From NCBI RefSeq assembly GCF_015159595.1, contig NZ_CP063304.1, forward strand, positions 992,001 through 1,056,000: 64,000 bases of DNA. The letters run 5' to 3'. Of this stretch, positions 45,040-54,655 are shown one piece after another. The DNA is from Blautia liquoris (lineage in GTDB: Bacteria; Bacillota; Clostridia; Lachnospirales; Lachnospiraceae). The notes below the pieces were generated by a model. The model had not been told where the DNA came from. It did not search any database and was given only the letters and a program-made list of their open reading frames with translations. Position numbers and translations under genes: made by a program. Each line of letters opens with the position of its first letter. The first letter of the stretch is position 1.

Positions 45040-47061
45040 ATGTATTACGGCGTTTCATACTATCCAGAGCATAAAACAAAAGCTGAGCTGGAACATGACA
45101 TTCGATTAATAAAAGAATCTGGCATTAATACTGTCAGAATGGGAGAATTTGCATGGAACAGATTTGAACCAAATGAAGGAGAGTTTCATTTTGAATGGTT
45201 GGATTTGGTGATTGAGAATTTGGGGATGGATGGTATAAAGACAATTATATGTACACCGACCGCCTGCCCCCCGGCTTGGTTAGTTGAAAAACATCCGGAT
45301 ATTTTATATATGGATAACCGGGGAGTACGAAGACCTTTTGGCGGCAGGAGGCACTATTGTTATAATAATAAATCGTTCCGGAAATATTCTGCTCTTATTA
45401 CGGAAAAAATTGGAGAACATTACGGTGGGAATCCTTATGTTGCCGGATTTCAAATTGACAATGAATTAGCACAAGAAGGAACTGGCAGATGTGTTTGTCC
45501 GACATGTAGTGAGAAATTTCGTAACTGGTTAAAAAATAAATATAAAAATATTGAAAACTTCAATCGGAGAAGTGGCGCTGTCTTTTGGTCTCAGGAATGT
45601 AATGATTTTTCGCAGATTAATCCACCTGTAAACACGATTGAAGTAGGTGCACAGCAACAGATTCATGCATTCTATGAAAATCCCACGGTTCGCCTTGATT
45701 TCGAGAGATTTTCCAGTGATTCTCTTATTGAATTCCAGAATCTGCAAACTAAAATTCTAAAAAAATATACGAAGTATCCTGTCACTACCAATGCAACAGG
45801 GATTGCGACTAACAGCATTGATTATTATAAAAGTACAAAAGAATTAGACTGCTATGGTTTTGATTACTACCCGGGATTACGGGATACTGCTGTGGATTCA
45901 TTTCCTTATGCATTTGCAAGAGGGATAAAGGCGGGAAAGCCTTTTTGGGTCATGGAGTTTATGTCAGGAGGCGGACATAGACTTGGCGGTTCAGGCCGCC
46001 TGCAGCCTAATCCCGGAGCTCTGAAACAGGCCGTAATCCAATCTTTTGCTCATGGAGCTCAGATGATGCTGCATTTTCAATTCAGAACTTTTCCCATAGG
46101 GGCAGAACAATTAAACTATGCGATTGTAGATGCAGACGGAGTACCAAGAAGAAGATATTATGAGATGAAGGAAACAGCAGAAGTATTAAGAAAGATTGAA
46201 CCAATCATCTCTAATTCTAAGTTTGTAAACGAAGTGGCGATTTGTCTGGATTACGACACTCATTGGGCACTGCGGATAAAACCTGTTAATGATTCCTCTT
46301 TTTATTATTTTGACTATTGCAGAAAAATCTATCAAAGTTTGTCGGAAGTAGGGGTTAACTCAGATGTAATATCCTATGATCAGGATTTTGACCAGTATAA
46401 AATAATGATTTTACCTACAGGATTTGTCCTGTCGTTAGAGATGAGAGAAAAATTAAAAAATTATGTAAGTCACGGAGGAATTCTTCTTGGCACTTTTTTG
46501 ACAAGTGTAAAAAATATAGACAATGTCGGGTATGTAGGATCTCTTCCTTCCGGTTTGAGTGATTTATTTGGAACTACGGTAGAAGAAGTAGAACCAGTTT
46601 TTGAGAACAATCATAATCACTTAAAGATAGAAGAGGGTGATTGTTCCATCACAACCACTGATGAAATATGGAGTGAGATTTTATCAGATGACAGTGAACT
46701 GGCCGGCAAATATCTGACTGACTATAAAAAGGATAAAGGTGTGATTGCCAGAAATAGTTTTGGCAAAGGAATGGCTTATTATATTGGAACGGATTTTTGC
46801 AAAGAAGATCTAAAAACTTTTCTTTTGAATATATGTAAAAACAATGGAATTTTTATTCATGAGCTATCTGGAAATGATAAGGTTGAAGTTGTCCGCCGCA
46901 GATATGAAGGAAAAGATGTATACTTTATTTTTAATTTCAACAGTGAAGAAACGGAAATTCATGTGTCGGGAATGTTTATTGACTGCCTTTCCGGAAAAGT
47001 TCTGAAAGGAAAACATAAAATTGATAGAAATGGGTATTTAATTGCAATGAAAAGTGTATAG
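45040..47061 (+). CDS. Beta-galactosidase, GH42
   Basis: Retaining beta-galactosidase of 673 residues. The start YYGVSYYPEH and GINTVRMGEFAWNRFEPNEG are typical of GH42. The acid/base lies in FQIDNELA (Asn141-Glu142) and the nucleophile in WVMEFMSGG (Glu306). CVCPTC after the acid/base is the Zn-binding Cys cluster seen in many GH42 enzymes. A trimerisation domain and small C-terminal beta domain follow. No signal peptide. Some relatives act on alpha-L-arabinopyranosides, so that is an alternative. Confidence 0.92.
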   Translation: MYYGVSYYPEHKTKAELEHDIRLIKESGINTVRMGEFAWNRFEPNEGEFHFEWLDLVIENLGMDGIKTIICTPTACPPAWLVEKHPDILYMDNRGVRRPFGGRRHYCYNNKSFRKYSALITEKIGEHYGGNPYVAGFQIDNELAQEGTGRCVCPTCSEKFRNWLKNKYKNIENFNRRSGAVFWSQECNDFSQINPPVNTIEVGAQQQIHAFYENPTVRLDFERFSSDSLIEFQNLQTKILKKYTKYPVTTNATGIATNSIDYYKSTKELDCYGFDYYPGLRDTAVDSFPYAFARGIKAGKPFWVMEFMSGGGHRLGGSGRLQPNPGALKQAVIQSFAHGAQMMLHFQFRTFPIGAEQLNYAIVDADGVPRRRYYEMKETAEVLRKIEPIISNSKFVNEVAICLDYDTHWALRIKPVNDSSFYYFDYCRKIYQSLSEVGVNSDVISYDQDFDQYKIMILPTGFVLSLEMREKLKNYVSHGGILLGTFLTSVKNIDNVGYVGSLPSGLSDLFGTTVEEVEPVFENNHNHLKIEEGDCSITTTDEIWSEILSDDSELAGKYLTDYKKDKGVIARNSFGKGMAYYIGTDFCKEDLKTFLLNICKNNGIFIHELSGNDKVEVVRRRYEGKDVYFIFNFNSEETEIHVSGMFIDCLSGKVLKGKHKIDRNGYLIAMKSV

Positions 47062-47072
47062 GGAGGGTATTT

Positions 47073-49331
47073 GTGAACTGTCGTAATATAATATTCCTGG
47101 ATAAAGCAGCCAGACGATGGGATGATGGGCTGCCAATTGGTAATGGCCGTATCGGAGCTATGGTTATGGGTAAGGTGAATGAAGAAACGATCTTTATTAA
47201 TGAAGAAACCCTGTGGTATGGACCAAAAAGAAATAGAAGGAATCCGGAAACGAAATCAAACATAAATAAAATCAGACAACTACTTCAAAAAGGCAGGGTA
47301 TCAGAAGCCGCTTTCCTTGCAAAAATGTCTATGACATCCACGCCGAAGTATAACAATCCTTATCAGCCGGCAGGTGATCTTCGCCTTTGTTATATGGGGA
47401 ACCAGACAAAATATACAAAGTATAGAAGAGAATTGGATATTGACCATGGAATTGCCACAGTTCAATATACGATGGATGGTGTTACTTATATACGAGAACA
47501 TTTTGTCAGTGAGAGATATCATGTTTTGGCAATCAGGCTTACGAGTGACGGAGAAAAAGGATTGACTTTAAGCGCTAATATGAGCCGAAAGCCCTTTGAA
47601 GAAAACACAGGAAAAATAGATGACAACACAGTAGGTAACTGGGGAATCAATGGTGTTGGCGGTGTAAGCTATTTCACAGGGGTGCGAATGACTGCCAAGG
47701 GCGGAAAAGTGAGCACTATGGGCGATTTTGTTTACTGCGAACAGGCAAAAGAAGTGTATATATATTTATCGACAAAGACAGATTTTGCCGGTAATGCGCG
47801 GTACAAAGAAGAGTGTATGGATAACCTTGACAAAGCCGTAAGATCTGGGTTTTCTAAGATGAAAAAGGAACATATGGAAGAATATGGAGAATTATTCAAT
47901 CGCACCAGCTTATCTCTTAATCATACATCGAACGATATGTCGTGCGAATCTTTTCCCTCTGAGTTGCCAACAGATCAATTATTAGACAGTCTAAAAAAAG
48001 GAGATCAGACATATCTGGACTACTTAACTTTATTGCTATTTAATTTTGCAAAATATTTGATGATTTCAAGCTCTTACAATTGTGTACTTCCCGCTAACTT
48101 ACAGGGAATTTGGAACGGCAGCTATGAACCGCCATGGCAGTGTGAATTTACCATTAATATTAATGAGGAGATGAATTATTGGTTTGTTGAAAAATGTAAT
48201 CTTCCGGAATGTCATATGCCACTGTTTGATTTATTAGATCGTCTGGTTGAAAGTGGGAAAGTTACAGCGAAAGAAGTGTATGGATGTCGTGGATTCTGCG
48301 CTCATCATAATACAAATCTATGGGCGAGTACGGATATAGAAGGTATTTTTGACGCTTCTCCGTTCTGGGTAATGGGAGGGGCGTGGCTGTCTTTGCATCT
48401 GTATGAACATTATTTATTTACTCAGGATGAGAAATTTTTAAAAGAGAGGGCACTGCCGGTAATGAGAGAAGCGATTCGCTTTTTTGAAGACTATCTTTAT
48501 GAAGATGAGGATGGGTATCTGCTGACGGGGCCATCTGTATCACCTGAAAATACATATCGCTCATCTGCCGGTGAAAAAGGTGCATTATCAATGTCTCCAA
48601 CAATGGATAATATGATATTGAGACAATTATTTACCTGGTATCTGGAAGGCTCCGGGATTGTTGGAATAGATGATGAAAAAGACCGTAAAATCATACAAAA
48701 TATGTTGACGAAACTGCCTCCTACCCGGATATCAAAAGATGGCCATATTATGGAGTGGTATCAAGATTATGAAGAATGCGAGCCGGGACATCGCCATATT
48801 TCTCATATGTACGGTTTACATCCGGGAAATGAAATTGTTGAACAAAAACCGGAATTATTCGAAGCGGCAAGAAAGACAATCGAATATCGGCTTTCCCATG
48901 GCGGTGGTCATACGGGATGGAGTAAGGCGTGGATTGCCTGCTTTTTTGCCAGACTCAAAGATGGAGATATGGTTTTCAATAATCTCATAGAATTTTTACA
49001 AAACTCAGTTCAGGGTAATTTACTTGATGTTCATCCGCCGTTTCAAATTGATGGGAATTTTGGCATTGTTGAGGCGATCCTGGAAGCGTTAATTCAGTCT
49101 CATGGAGGATATATTGATATTCTGCCTGCACTTCCGTCAAAATGGAAGAAAGGAGAGTTAAGAGGTGTCAGACTTCGCGGAGGTATGACAGCAGATGTCG
49201 TCTGGGAGGATTCAAAGTTAAAAGAGTGTATGGTAATTCCTGACAAGGACCAGCAAGTTGAATTTCATTATCATGATAAGGTTCAGACGTTAAAGTTAAA
49301 ATCAGGAATTGCAAGTTATATACGAATGTAA
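47073..49331 (+). CDS. GH95 alpha-L-fucosidase/alpha-L-galactosidase
   Basis: Inverting exo-hydrolase of 752 residues. It shows the N-terminal beta domain (WDDGLPIGNGRIGAMVMG, INEETLWYG) and an (alpha/alpha)6 barrel with ANLQGIWNGSYEPPW, FTININEEMNYW, the catalytic-region SPENTY, GGGHTGWSKAW and FQIDGNFG. Characterised members remove alpha-1,2-L-fucose; some act on L-galactose in corn xylan or on xyloglucan. No signal peptide, so substrate must be imported. Start GTG 47073 follows GGGAGGG. Having both GH29 and GH95 in one operon suggests two fucosyl (or galactosyl) linkages. Confidence 0.9.
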   Translation: MNCRNIIFLDKAARRWDDGLPIGNGRIGAMVMGKVNEETIFINEETLWYGPKRNRRNPETKSNINKIRQLLQKGRVSEAAFLAKMSMTSTPKYNNPYQPAGDLRLCYMGNQTKYTKYRRELDIDHGIATVQYTMDGVTYIREHFVSERYHVLAIRLTSDGEKGLTLSANMSRKPFEENTGKIDDNTVGNWGINGVGGVSYFTGVRMTAKGGKVSTMGDFVYCEQAKEVYIYLSTKTDFAGNARYKEECMDNLDKAVRSGFSKMKKEHMEEYGELFNRTSLSLNHTSNDMSCESFPSELPTDQLLDSLKKGDQTYLDYLTLLLFNFAKYLMISSSYNCVLPANLQGIWNGSYEPPWQCEFTININEEMNYWFVEKCNLPECHMPLFDLLDRLVESGKVTAKEVYGCRGFCAHHNTNLWASTDIEGIFDASPFWVMGGAWLSLHLYEHYLFTQDEKFLKERALPVMREAIRFFEDYLYEDEDGYLLTGPSVSPENTYRSSAGEKGALSMSPTMDNMILRQLFTWYLEGSGIVGIDDEKDRKIIQNMLTKLPPTRISKDGHIMEWYQDYEECEPGHRHISHMYGLHPGNEIVEQKPELFEAARKTIEYRLSHGGGHTGWSKAWIACFFARLKDGDMVFNNLIEFLQNSVQGNLLDVHPPFQIDGNFGIVEAILEALIQSHGGYIDILPALPSKWKKGELRGVRLRGGMTADVVWEDSKLKECMVIPDKDQQVEFHYHDKVQTLKLKSGIASYIRM

Positions 49332-49383
49332 TCCGACTAAGTTGGAATGAAAGAAAAGATAAGTCAGTAAGAGAGGTGAAGAT

Positions 49384-52300
49384 ATGGGTCAGGATTTTTT
49401 TCAAAGCATAGCGATGACAAAACATCCAGATAAACATAAGGATCGAGAGGTTCCGGCACCATTGCTGCGTGAGGTTCAGCTTGAGGAGGTCAGCCGGCCA
49501 AAATTTCATGTTCCCTGGCAAAAAGATCCCTCCTGGGAGGAACAACAAGAACAATTTAAGCAAGATTTGGATAGACTTAGGATTTGGTCCAAACCCTTTT
49601 TGAAGAATTACCTTCCAAAGATGAATCTGCAAATTAAGACTATCCAGTTAGAAGATTTCGAGTTTCGTTATCTGGAGCAGAATGAAGTTTTTATGAATCA
49701 GAACGATCCTGAGAAAAAGTGGACACACGTTCGAATTCCTGATTATAAGGGACCTGCCGAAGAAGATGGGAACTGGGAGGCTTATTATAAATATGAGTTT
49801 TCTTTAGCTCTTCTGAATCAAGAGATTCAATCATGCCAGGAGAAAGATCGGGTTGTTCTACGCTTTCAGTGCGTGGATTATATTGCCAAGGTGTATCTGA
49901 ATGGAAATTATATCGGGAGCCATGAAGGGATTTTTGCACCTTTTTCTTTTGATATTACAAAGTATCTGGAAGAAGACAATGAGCTCATTGTCTTGTGTAA
50001 GAACGAGATTCCGATTCTTGGGACAGGGCCGGTCCTGGATGGCGATAAAATATACGCAGCGACCGGTCCCGGATGGGATGATTCTGATTTGGGATGGCAT
50101 CATTGTCCGGCTGGTGCCGGGATATTTGGAAAGGTAGAATTACAAGTCCGGCCGGAGATATATGTCGATGATATTTTTGTACGCCCGGAAATTGATTTGG
50201 ATTATGTGGAGCTTCGAATAGGGGTACATAATTATACTTTAGAAGTAAAAGAGGATTACGAGTTTTGCATCAGGCTGATGCCAAGAAATTATGTTGGAAA
50301 ACAAATTGGAGAATTAACTGCACACATCTCCTATATAGGCCCAGGGAAGAATGAATATAGATATCGTATTCCTGTAAAAGATTATAGATTATGGTGCCCG
50401 GATGAACCATGGTTATATGGAGCTTTCATTGAAGTTAAAAAAGATGAGCATGCCATATCCGAGCGAATCAGAAACTTTGGTATGAAAAAATTTGTCAGTG
50501 ATGAGAGTTGTACACCAAAGGGAAAATTTTATTTAAACAATAGGCCAATTGTATTAAGAGGTGCCAATGAGATGGGAAATTTGCAGCAATGTGCAATGAG
50601 CGGAAACATCTCGCAGCTGATTGATGATATTCTGATCGCTAAGCTTTGTCATATGAACTTTTACCGCATCACACAAAGACCTGTTCAAGACGAAATTTAC
50701 GATTACTTTGATATGCTGGGAATGATGAATCAGTGCGATTTTCCATTGTTTGGTTTTTTGCGAAGACCACAAGTATCGGAGGCTTTAAAGCAGGTTGGAG
50801 AAATGGAACATTTAGTTCGAGGACATGTATCCACCTGCATGGTGACGTTCATCAATGAGCCCATGTGTATTCGCCGTACAGAAAATCCTGAGGATAAGTT
50901 TTCTAAGAGATATGAAATGAAAGGACATCGACATCTGCAAAGAGATGAATTGGAAGCGTTCTTTCAAGCAGCAAGAAAGGTTATCTACATTGAGAATCCG
51001 GATCGCGTGGTTAAGAATGCAGAAGGTGACTACGATGGTCCAACGCTTGAAGGTATGCCGGATTTTCACTGTTATACCATGTGGTATACAAATCATGGTG
51101 AGCCAATTGGGAAACTTATGAGGGGATATCTTCCGCCAGTTAAAGAAGGATGGATGACAGGTTGTGGCGAATATGGTGCAGAGGGACTTGATAATGAAGA
51201 TGTTATGAATAAGCGATATCCGAAAGAATGGTTAAAAGACAGCGTGGATGGCAACTGGTATCCAGATAAAATTGTGAAATCGCAAACGTATTTGGTCCAT
51301 GGGGATTGGTATAAAGAGCAGCAAAACGTTCATGATTGGATAGTAAAAAGCCAGGAACACCAGGCGAAAGCGACCAGACTAATGACGGATGCATTTCGAA
51401 GAAGGGCCGACATCATCAACCAAACCGCCATTCATCTCTTGATTGATGCCTGGCCCGCCGGCTGGATGAAAGCACTGGTTGACTGCGAAAGGAATCCAAA
51501 AAGAGCTTACTTTGCTTATCAGAAAGCTTTAATCCCGCTGAGAATAAATTTATATACAGGCCGAAATCACGTGTATGATGATGAAGTTGTCGATATTGAA
51601 GCATGGCTTTTGAATGATACGGCTGAGAATAGAAACCTTACAATCATTGCAGAAATTTTTGAAGAGGGCGAGGACAGACCTTATCAGACATTTGAGAAGG
51701 CTGCAGAAGCAGATGCAGCAAATGCGTGTTATGCCGGAAAAATCAATGTCAGATTTCAACAAAGGAAAGAGCAGAATCGAACAGTTATTATAAAAGCTGG
51801 AATCTTTGACGAGAATTACATCTTGTTAAATCAAGAGACACTAAATTTGCAGATTTATCGAAGACAATCTACAGAGATTGAATCGTATGTCTATGGCAGA
51901 GCAGCGCAGGATCTCGCTGATAAACTAGTGTATACGAAGAAGAAAAAAATCATAGGTGAAACACTCGACGTATGGATGCTGAGCAAATTTGATTCTGACA
52001 TTTTAGCTAAATTTGAAAACTATATAAAAAGTGGGGGAAGGGGAATTTTACTTATGACAGAAGATACCCCGGCCTTTCAATTGTTTGAATATCAAGTGAG
52101 CACACGTCCTGGTACAGAAGTGTTTTTCGCAGCCGCCTTGGATGTATATGAAAAGTATTCAATAGAGATGGTATACAACAATAAAAAAGGTTATGTAGAT
52201 GCGACTGCCAGCTGTACGATCGAGACAACAATCCCCGGCAGAGATATCGTCTATACATACGATAAAAAGCCAACGGAATCTCAATTAGGACCTAAACCCA

Positions 52301-52437
52301 GAAAACCAATTGTAAAAATATGCAGGATTGGAATGGGTACGGTCATACTTGTAACATTATGCTGTAATGGGAGAATTGGATATAATCCCGGATTAGATCA
52401 ACTGATGATAAAACTTATAGAAGGTGAAATAGTATGA
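49384..52437 (+). CDS. GH2-family glycoside hydrolase
   Basis: A 1017-residue GH2 protein. A long N-terminal segment leads to a jelly-roll sugar-binding domain (VDYIAKVYLNGNYIGSHEGIF), an Ig-like domain and a TIM barrel. The acid/base is in VTFINEPM (Glu492) and the nucleophile in CGEYGAEG (Glu596). The C-terminal 350 residues form further beta domains. No signal peptide. GH2 includes beta-galactosidases, beta-glucuronidases, beta-mannosidases and arabinosidases; the specificity cannot be decided here, but the combination with uronate genes makes a uronate- or arabinose-active enzyme plausible. Its stop overlaps the next start by four bases. Confidence 0.85.
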   Translation: MGQDFFQSIAMTKHPDKHKDREVPAPLLREVQLEEVSRPKFHVPWQKDPSWEEQQEQFKQDLDRLRIWSKPFLKNYLPKMNLQIKTIQLEDFEFRYLEQNEVFMNQNDPEKKWTHVRIPDYKGPAEEDGNWEAYYKYEFSLALLNQEIQSCQEKDRVVLRFQCVDYIAKVYLNGNYIGSHEGIFAPFSFDITKYLEEDNELIVLCKNEIPILGTGPVLDGDKIYAATGPGWDDSDLGWHHCPAGAGIFGKVELQVRPEIYVDDIFVRPEIDLDYVELRIGVHNYTLEVKEDYEFCIRLMPRNYVGKQIGELTAHISYIGPGKNEYRYRIPVKDYRLWCPDEPWLYGAFIEVKKDEHAISERIRNFGMKKFVSDESCTPKGKFYLNNRPIVLRGANEMGNLQQCAMSGNISQLIDDILIAKLCHMNFYRITQRPVQDEIYDYFDMLGMMNQCDFPLFGFLRRPQVSEALKQVGEMEHLVRGHVSTCMVTFINEPMCIRRTENPEDKFSKRYEMKGHRHLQRDELEAFFQAARKVIYIENPDRVVKNAEGDYDGPTLEGMPDFHCYTMWYTNHGEPIGKLMRGYLPPVKEGWMTGCGEYGAEGLDNEDVMNKRYPKEWLKDSVDGNWYPDKIVKSQTYLVHGDWYKEQQNVHDWIVKSQEHQAKATRLMTDAFRRRADIINQTAIHLLIDAWPAGWMKALVDCERNPKRAYFAYQKALIPLRINLYTGRNHVYDDEVVDIEAWLLNDTAENRNLTIIAEIFEEGEDRPYQTFEKAAEADAANACYAGKINVRFQQRKEQNRTVIIKAGIFDENYILLNQETLNLQIYRRQSTEIESYVYGRAAQDLADKLVYTKKKKIIGETLDVWMLSKFDSDILAKFENYIKSGGRGILLMTEDTPAFQLFEYQVSTRPGTEVFFAAALDVYEKYSIEMVYNNKKGYVDATASCTIETTIPGRDIVYTYDKKPTESQLGPKPRKPIVKICRIGMGTVILVTLCCNGRIGYNPGLDQLMIKLIEGEIV

Positions 52438-53516
52438 GTTTCCTGCAAAAAGAGTTAGAGAATCGTGATTTGCCGAATCTTCTCCAACTTCAGACAGGAG
52501 AAATGATAACAGGCAGGGATGATTGGGAACAAAGAAGAATTGAATTAAAAGAGATCTTAAGCAGAGAATTTATTGGGTACCCTCCGCGATTTGAGACTGT
52601 CACAGATGGAGCATGCCTTTTAGAAGACGGGAATGCTTATGGAGGAAAGGCAGACATGAAAACGATTCAATTGACAATAAAATCGAGTTACAGCGTCATG
52701 TCCTTTCCTTTCACCTTGGTATTACCAAAAAAACGGAAAGAACCGCCATTGTTTCTTTATCTTTCATTTTCAGCAGCGATTGCTGATGGTATAGGAGAAG
52801 AAATTATAGATCATGGATATGCAATTGCGAATATATATTATCAGGACATGGCACCTGATTATTATGACGGCCACCATAATGGACTGGGAAGATTTGCTTC
52901 AAGGAATTCCTTTGACAGTTGGGGAAAGCTTAGAATGTGGGCCTGGGGAGCTTCCAGGATTCTTGATTATCTGCTTTTTCACGAAGAGATAGATGCAGCC
53001 AGAGTTGCTGTTATGGGGCATTCAAGATTAGGCAAGGCTGCTCTGGTGGCAGGGGCTTTTGATGAACGCTTTGGGCTAACCGCTGCCAATGAATCCGGAG
53101 CAGGAGGGGCTGCCTTATTTCGCGGGAAAACCGGGGAGAGAATCAGGAATTTATATGGTGAGGGATCCAGACTTTGGTTCTGCAGCAATTTTTTTCAATA
53201 TATGGAAAAGGAAAATCAGATGCCTTTTGACCAACATTTTTTGACTGCTTTGATTGCACCTAGAAATCTTTATATAGCAAGCGCAAAACAGGATTTATGG
53301 TCAGACCCCACATCTGAATTTTTAAATGCCATTGCTGTCAATAAGATATATCAAATTTATGGCAAACAAGGAATTGAGACAGCGGACGCTTATCCGAAAG
53401 CAGGCGATGTATATCATAAGGGGAATATTGGCTATCATTTACGAGAGGGAACGCACGATCTAACCCGATATGACTGGCATAGGATTATGGAGTATCGTAA
53501 GCTGCATGATATTTGA
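52434..53516 (+). CDS. CE15-like glucuronoyl esterase, cytoplasmic
   Basis: An alpha/beta-hydrolase of 360 residues with the CE15 pattern: VAVMGHSRLGKAAL carries the nucleophile Ser197 (family G-[CH]-S-R-x-G-K), NESGAGGAALFR follows, and the catalytic-region His lies in REGTHDLTRYDW. Characterised CE15 enzymes cleave ester bonds on the C6 carboxyl of (4-O-methyl-)glucuronate in xylan. No signal peptide is present, unlike most known CE15 enzymes. The start overlaps the GH2 stop (ATGA), so the two are translationally coupled. An acetyl or other sugar esterase is the main alternative. Confidence 0.75.
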   Translation: MSFLQKELENRDLPNLLQLQTGEMITGRDDWEQRRIELKEILSREFIGYPPRFETVTDGACLLEDGNAYGGKADMKTIQLTIKSSYSVMSFPFTLVLPKKRKEPPLFLYLSFSAAIADGIGEEIIDHGYAIANIYYQDMAPDYYDGHHNGLGRFASRNSFDSWGKLRMWAWGASRILDYLLFHEEIDAARVAVMGHSRLGKAALVAGAFDERFGLTAANESGAGGAALFRGKTGERIRNLYGEGSRLWFCSNFFQYMEKENQMPFDQHFLTALIAPRNLYIASAKQDLWSDPTSEFLNAIAVNKIYQIYGKQGIETADAYPKAGDVYHKGNIGYHLREGTHDLTRYDWHRIMEYRKLHDI

Positions 53517-53527
53517 AGGGAGTTTTC

Positions 53528-54409
53528 TCAGGCGGTACTGTCCTCTATGCGGGTTCTCTCCTTTCCTGGAGAGAACCCTGTGTAATCTTTGTATGTTCTA
53601 TAGAAGTTTGACAGATTAGGGAATCCACATTCGTTGGCAATATCTAATATGCTTTTTTCCGTTGTGTAAAGAAGCTTTTGTGCCTGTTGGACTCTTATTC
53701 CGTTTAGATATCGGGTGAATGTACAATTCATTGTCTGATGAAAATAAGAAGAAAAATAGGAGGGAGTCATATAACAAAGGGATGCCATTTGCTGTAATGT
53801 AACTTTTTCATTGTAGTTGCTATATAGATATTGAAACACCTTTTTCAGGCGTAACATTCCGCTCTCTCGATTTCTGTAATTCTCGGGAGAATCAGGAGAA
53901 GCTTTAAAGTATCTTATTAGATGGATAAATAATTTTAGAATATCAGACTTTATGATAAGATCATATCCTATCTTCCGCGTTTGATCCTCGACAAGTATTG
54001 AATGAAAAGTTTCAAGGAATTCTGGATAATGCTCAGAACTCTTTTCTATCTTATTATAAAAACTAACGCCATATATCATAAAGTCGGTTATGACTTTATT
54101 GTGTGAGGAATCTATTAGGTTTGTGCTTAACTCAGTTGGAAAAAGGATAACTATCACTTCCATCTGAGCACTCAAAACTTCCCATCCATGTGCTTCCATT
54201 GGATTAAATATGACAAAATCCCCCTGGGAGACGGAAAAGGTTTTTTCTTTAACATTATAGATTCCAATCCCTCTTTTAATAAGCGTGATTTCTATACAGG
54301 AGTGCCAATGAAAATCGCTGTCTGCATTATCACTTCTGTTTAGGGTTAACGTTTCTAGGATAAACGGATTTTTTGTGGAAAAATTAAAATCTGCCTGATA
54401 AATATTCAT
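53528..54409 (-). CDS. AraC-family transcriptional regulator
   Basis: A 293-residue regulator. The N-terminal cupin (DFHWHSCIEITLIKRGIGIYNVKE, GDFVIFNPMEAHGWEV) senses a ligand; the C-terminal AraC domain holds VTLQQMASLCYMTPSYFSSYF and ILDIANECGFPNLSNFYRTYK. It converges with the CE15-like gene (11 bases between stops) and diverges from the oxidoreductase gene at 54656, which it probably regulates. A strong 11-bp hairpin lies in the last 50 bases of its coding sequence. Confidence 0.9.
   Translation of the reverse strand: MNIYQADFNFSTKNPFILETLTLNRSDNADSDFHWHSCIEITLIKRGIGIYNVKEKTFSVSQGDFVIFNPMEAHGWEVLSAQMEVIVILFPTELSTNLIDSSHNKVITDFMIYGVSFYNKIEKSSEHYPEFLETFHSILVEDQTRKIGYDLIIKSDILKLFIHLIRYFKASPDSPENYRNRESGMLRLKKVFQYLYSNYNEKVTLQQMASLCYMTPSYFSSYFHQTMNCTFTRYLNGIRVQQAQKLLYTTEKSILDIANECGFPNLSNFYRTYKDYTGFSPGKERTRIEDSTA
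53551..53578. terminator. Hairpin in the AraC-gene 3' end
   Basis: A perfect 11-bp stem, GGGTTCTCTCC (53551-53561) with GGAGAGAACCC (53568-53578), and a 6-base loop. It lies 35 bases after the CE15-like stop, within the convergent AraC gene. No T tract follows; it probably marks or stabilises the 3' end of the glycosidase operon. Confidence 0.55.
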
Positions 54410-54655
54410 CTATATGAGATTCCTTTGCTTATATTTTCATGTCTCACGCTTTTTCTTTTATATAAATCAATTATAATATTTTTTTGTATTCATGTAAACC
54501 TATCTGACTAAAAATCGTAAAATAATATAAATTTCGATAAAAATACTGGAAGAAAGGGTATACATTTCTGTATAAACTATAGATAAAGTAAACTTGATAA
54601 AAGTGCCATGCTATGTAGGTAGAAAAGTCTGGAGTTTATAGAAAGAAGGGTCGTA

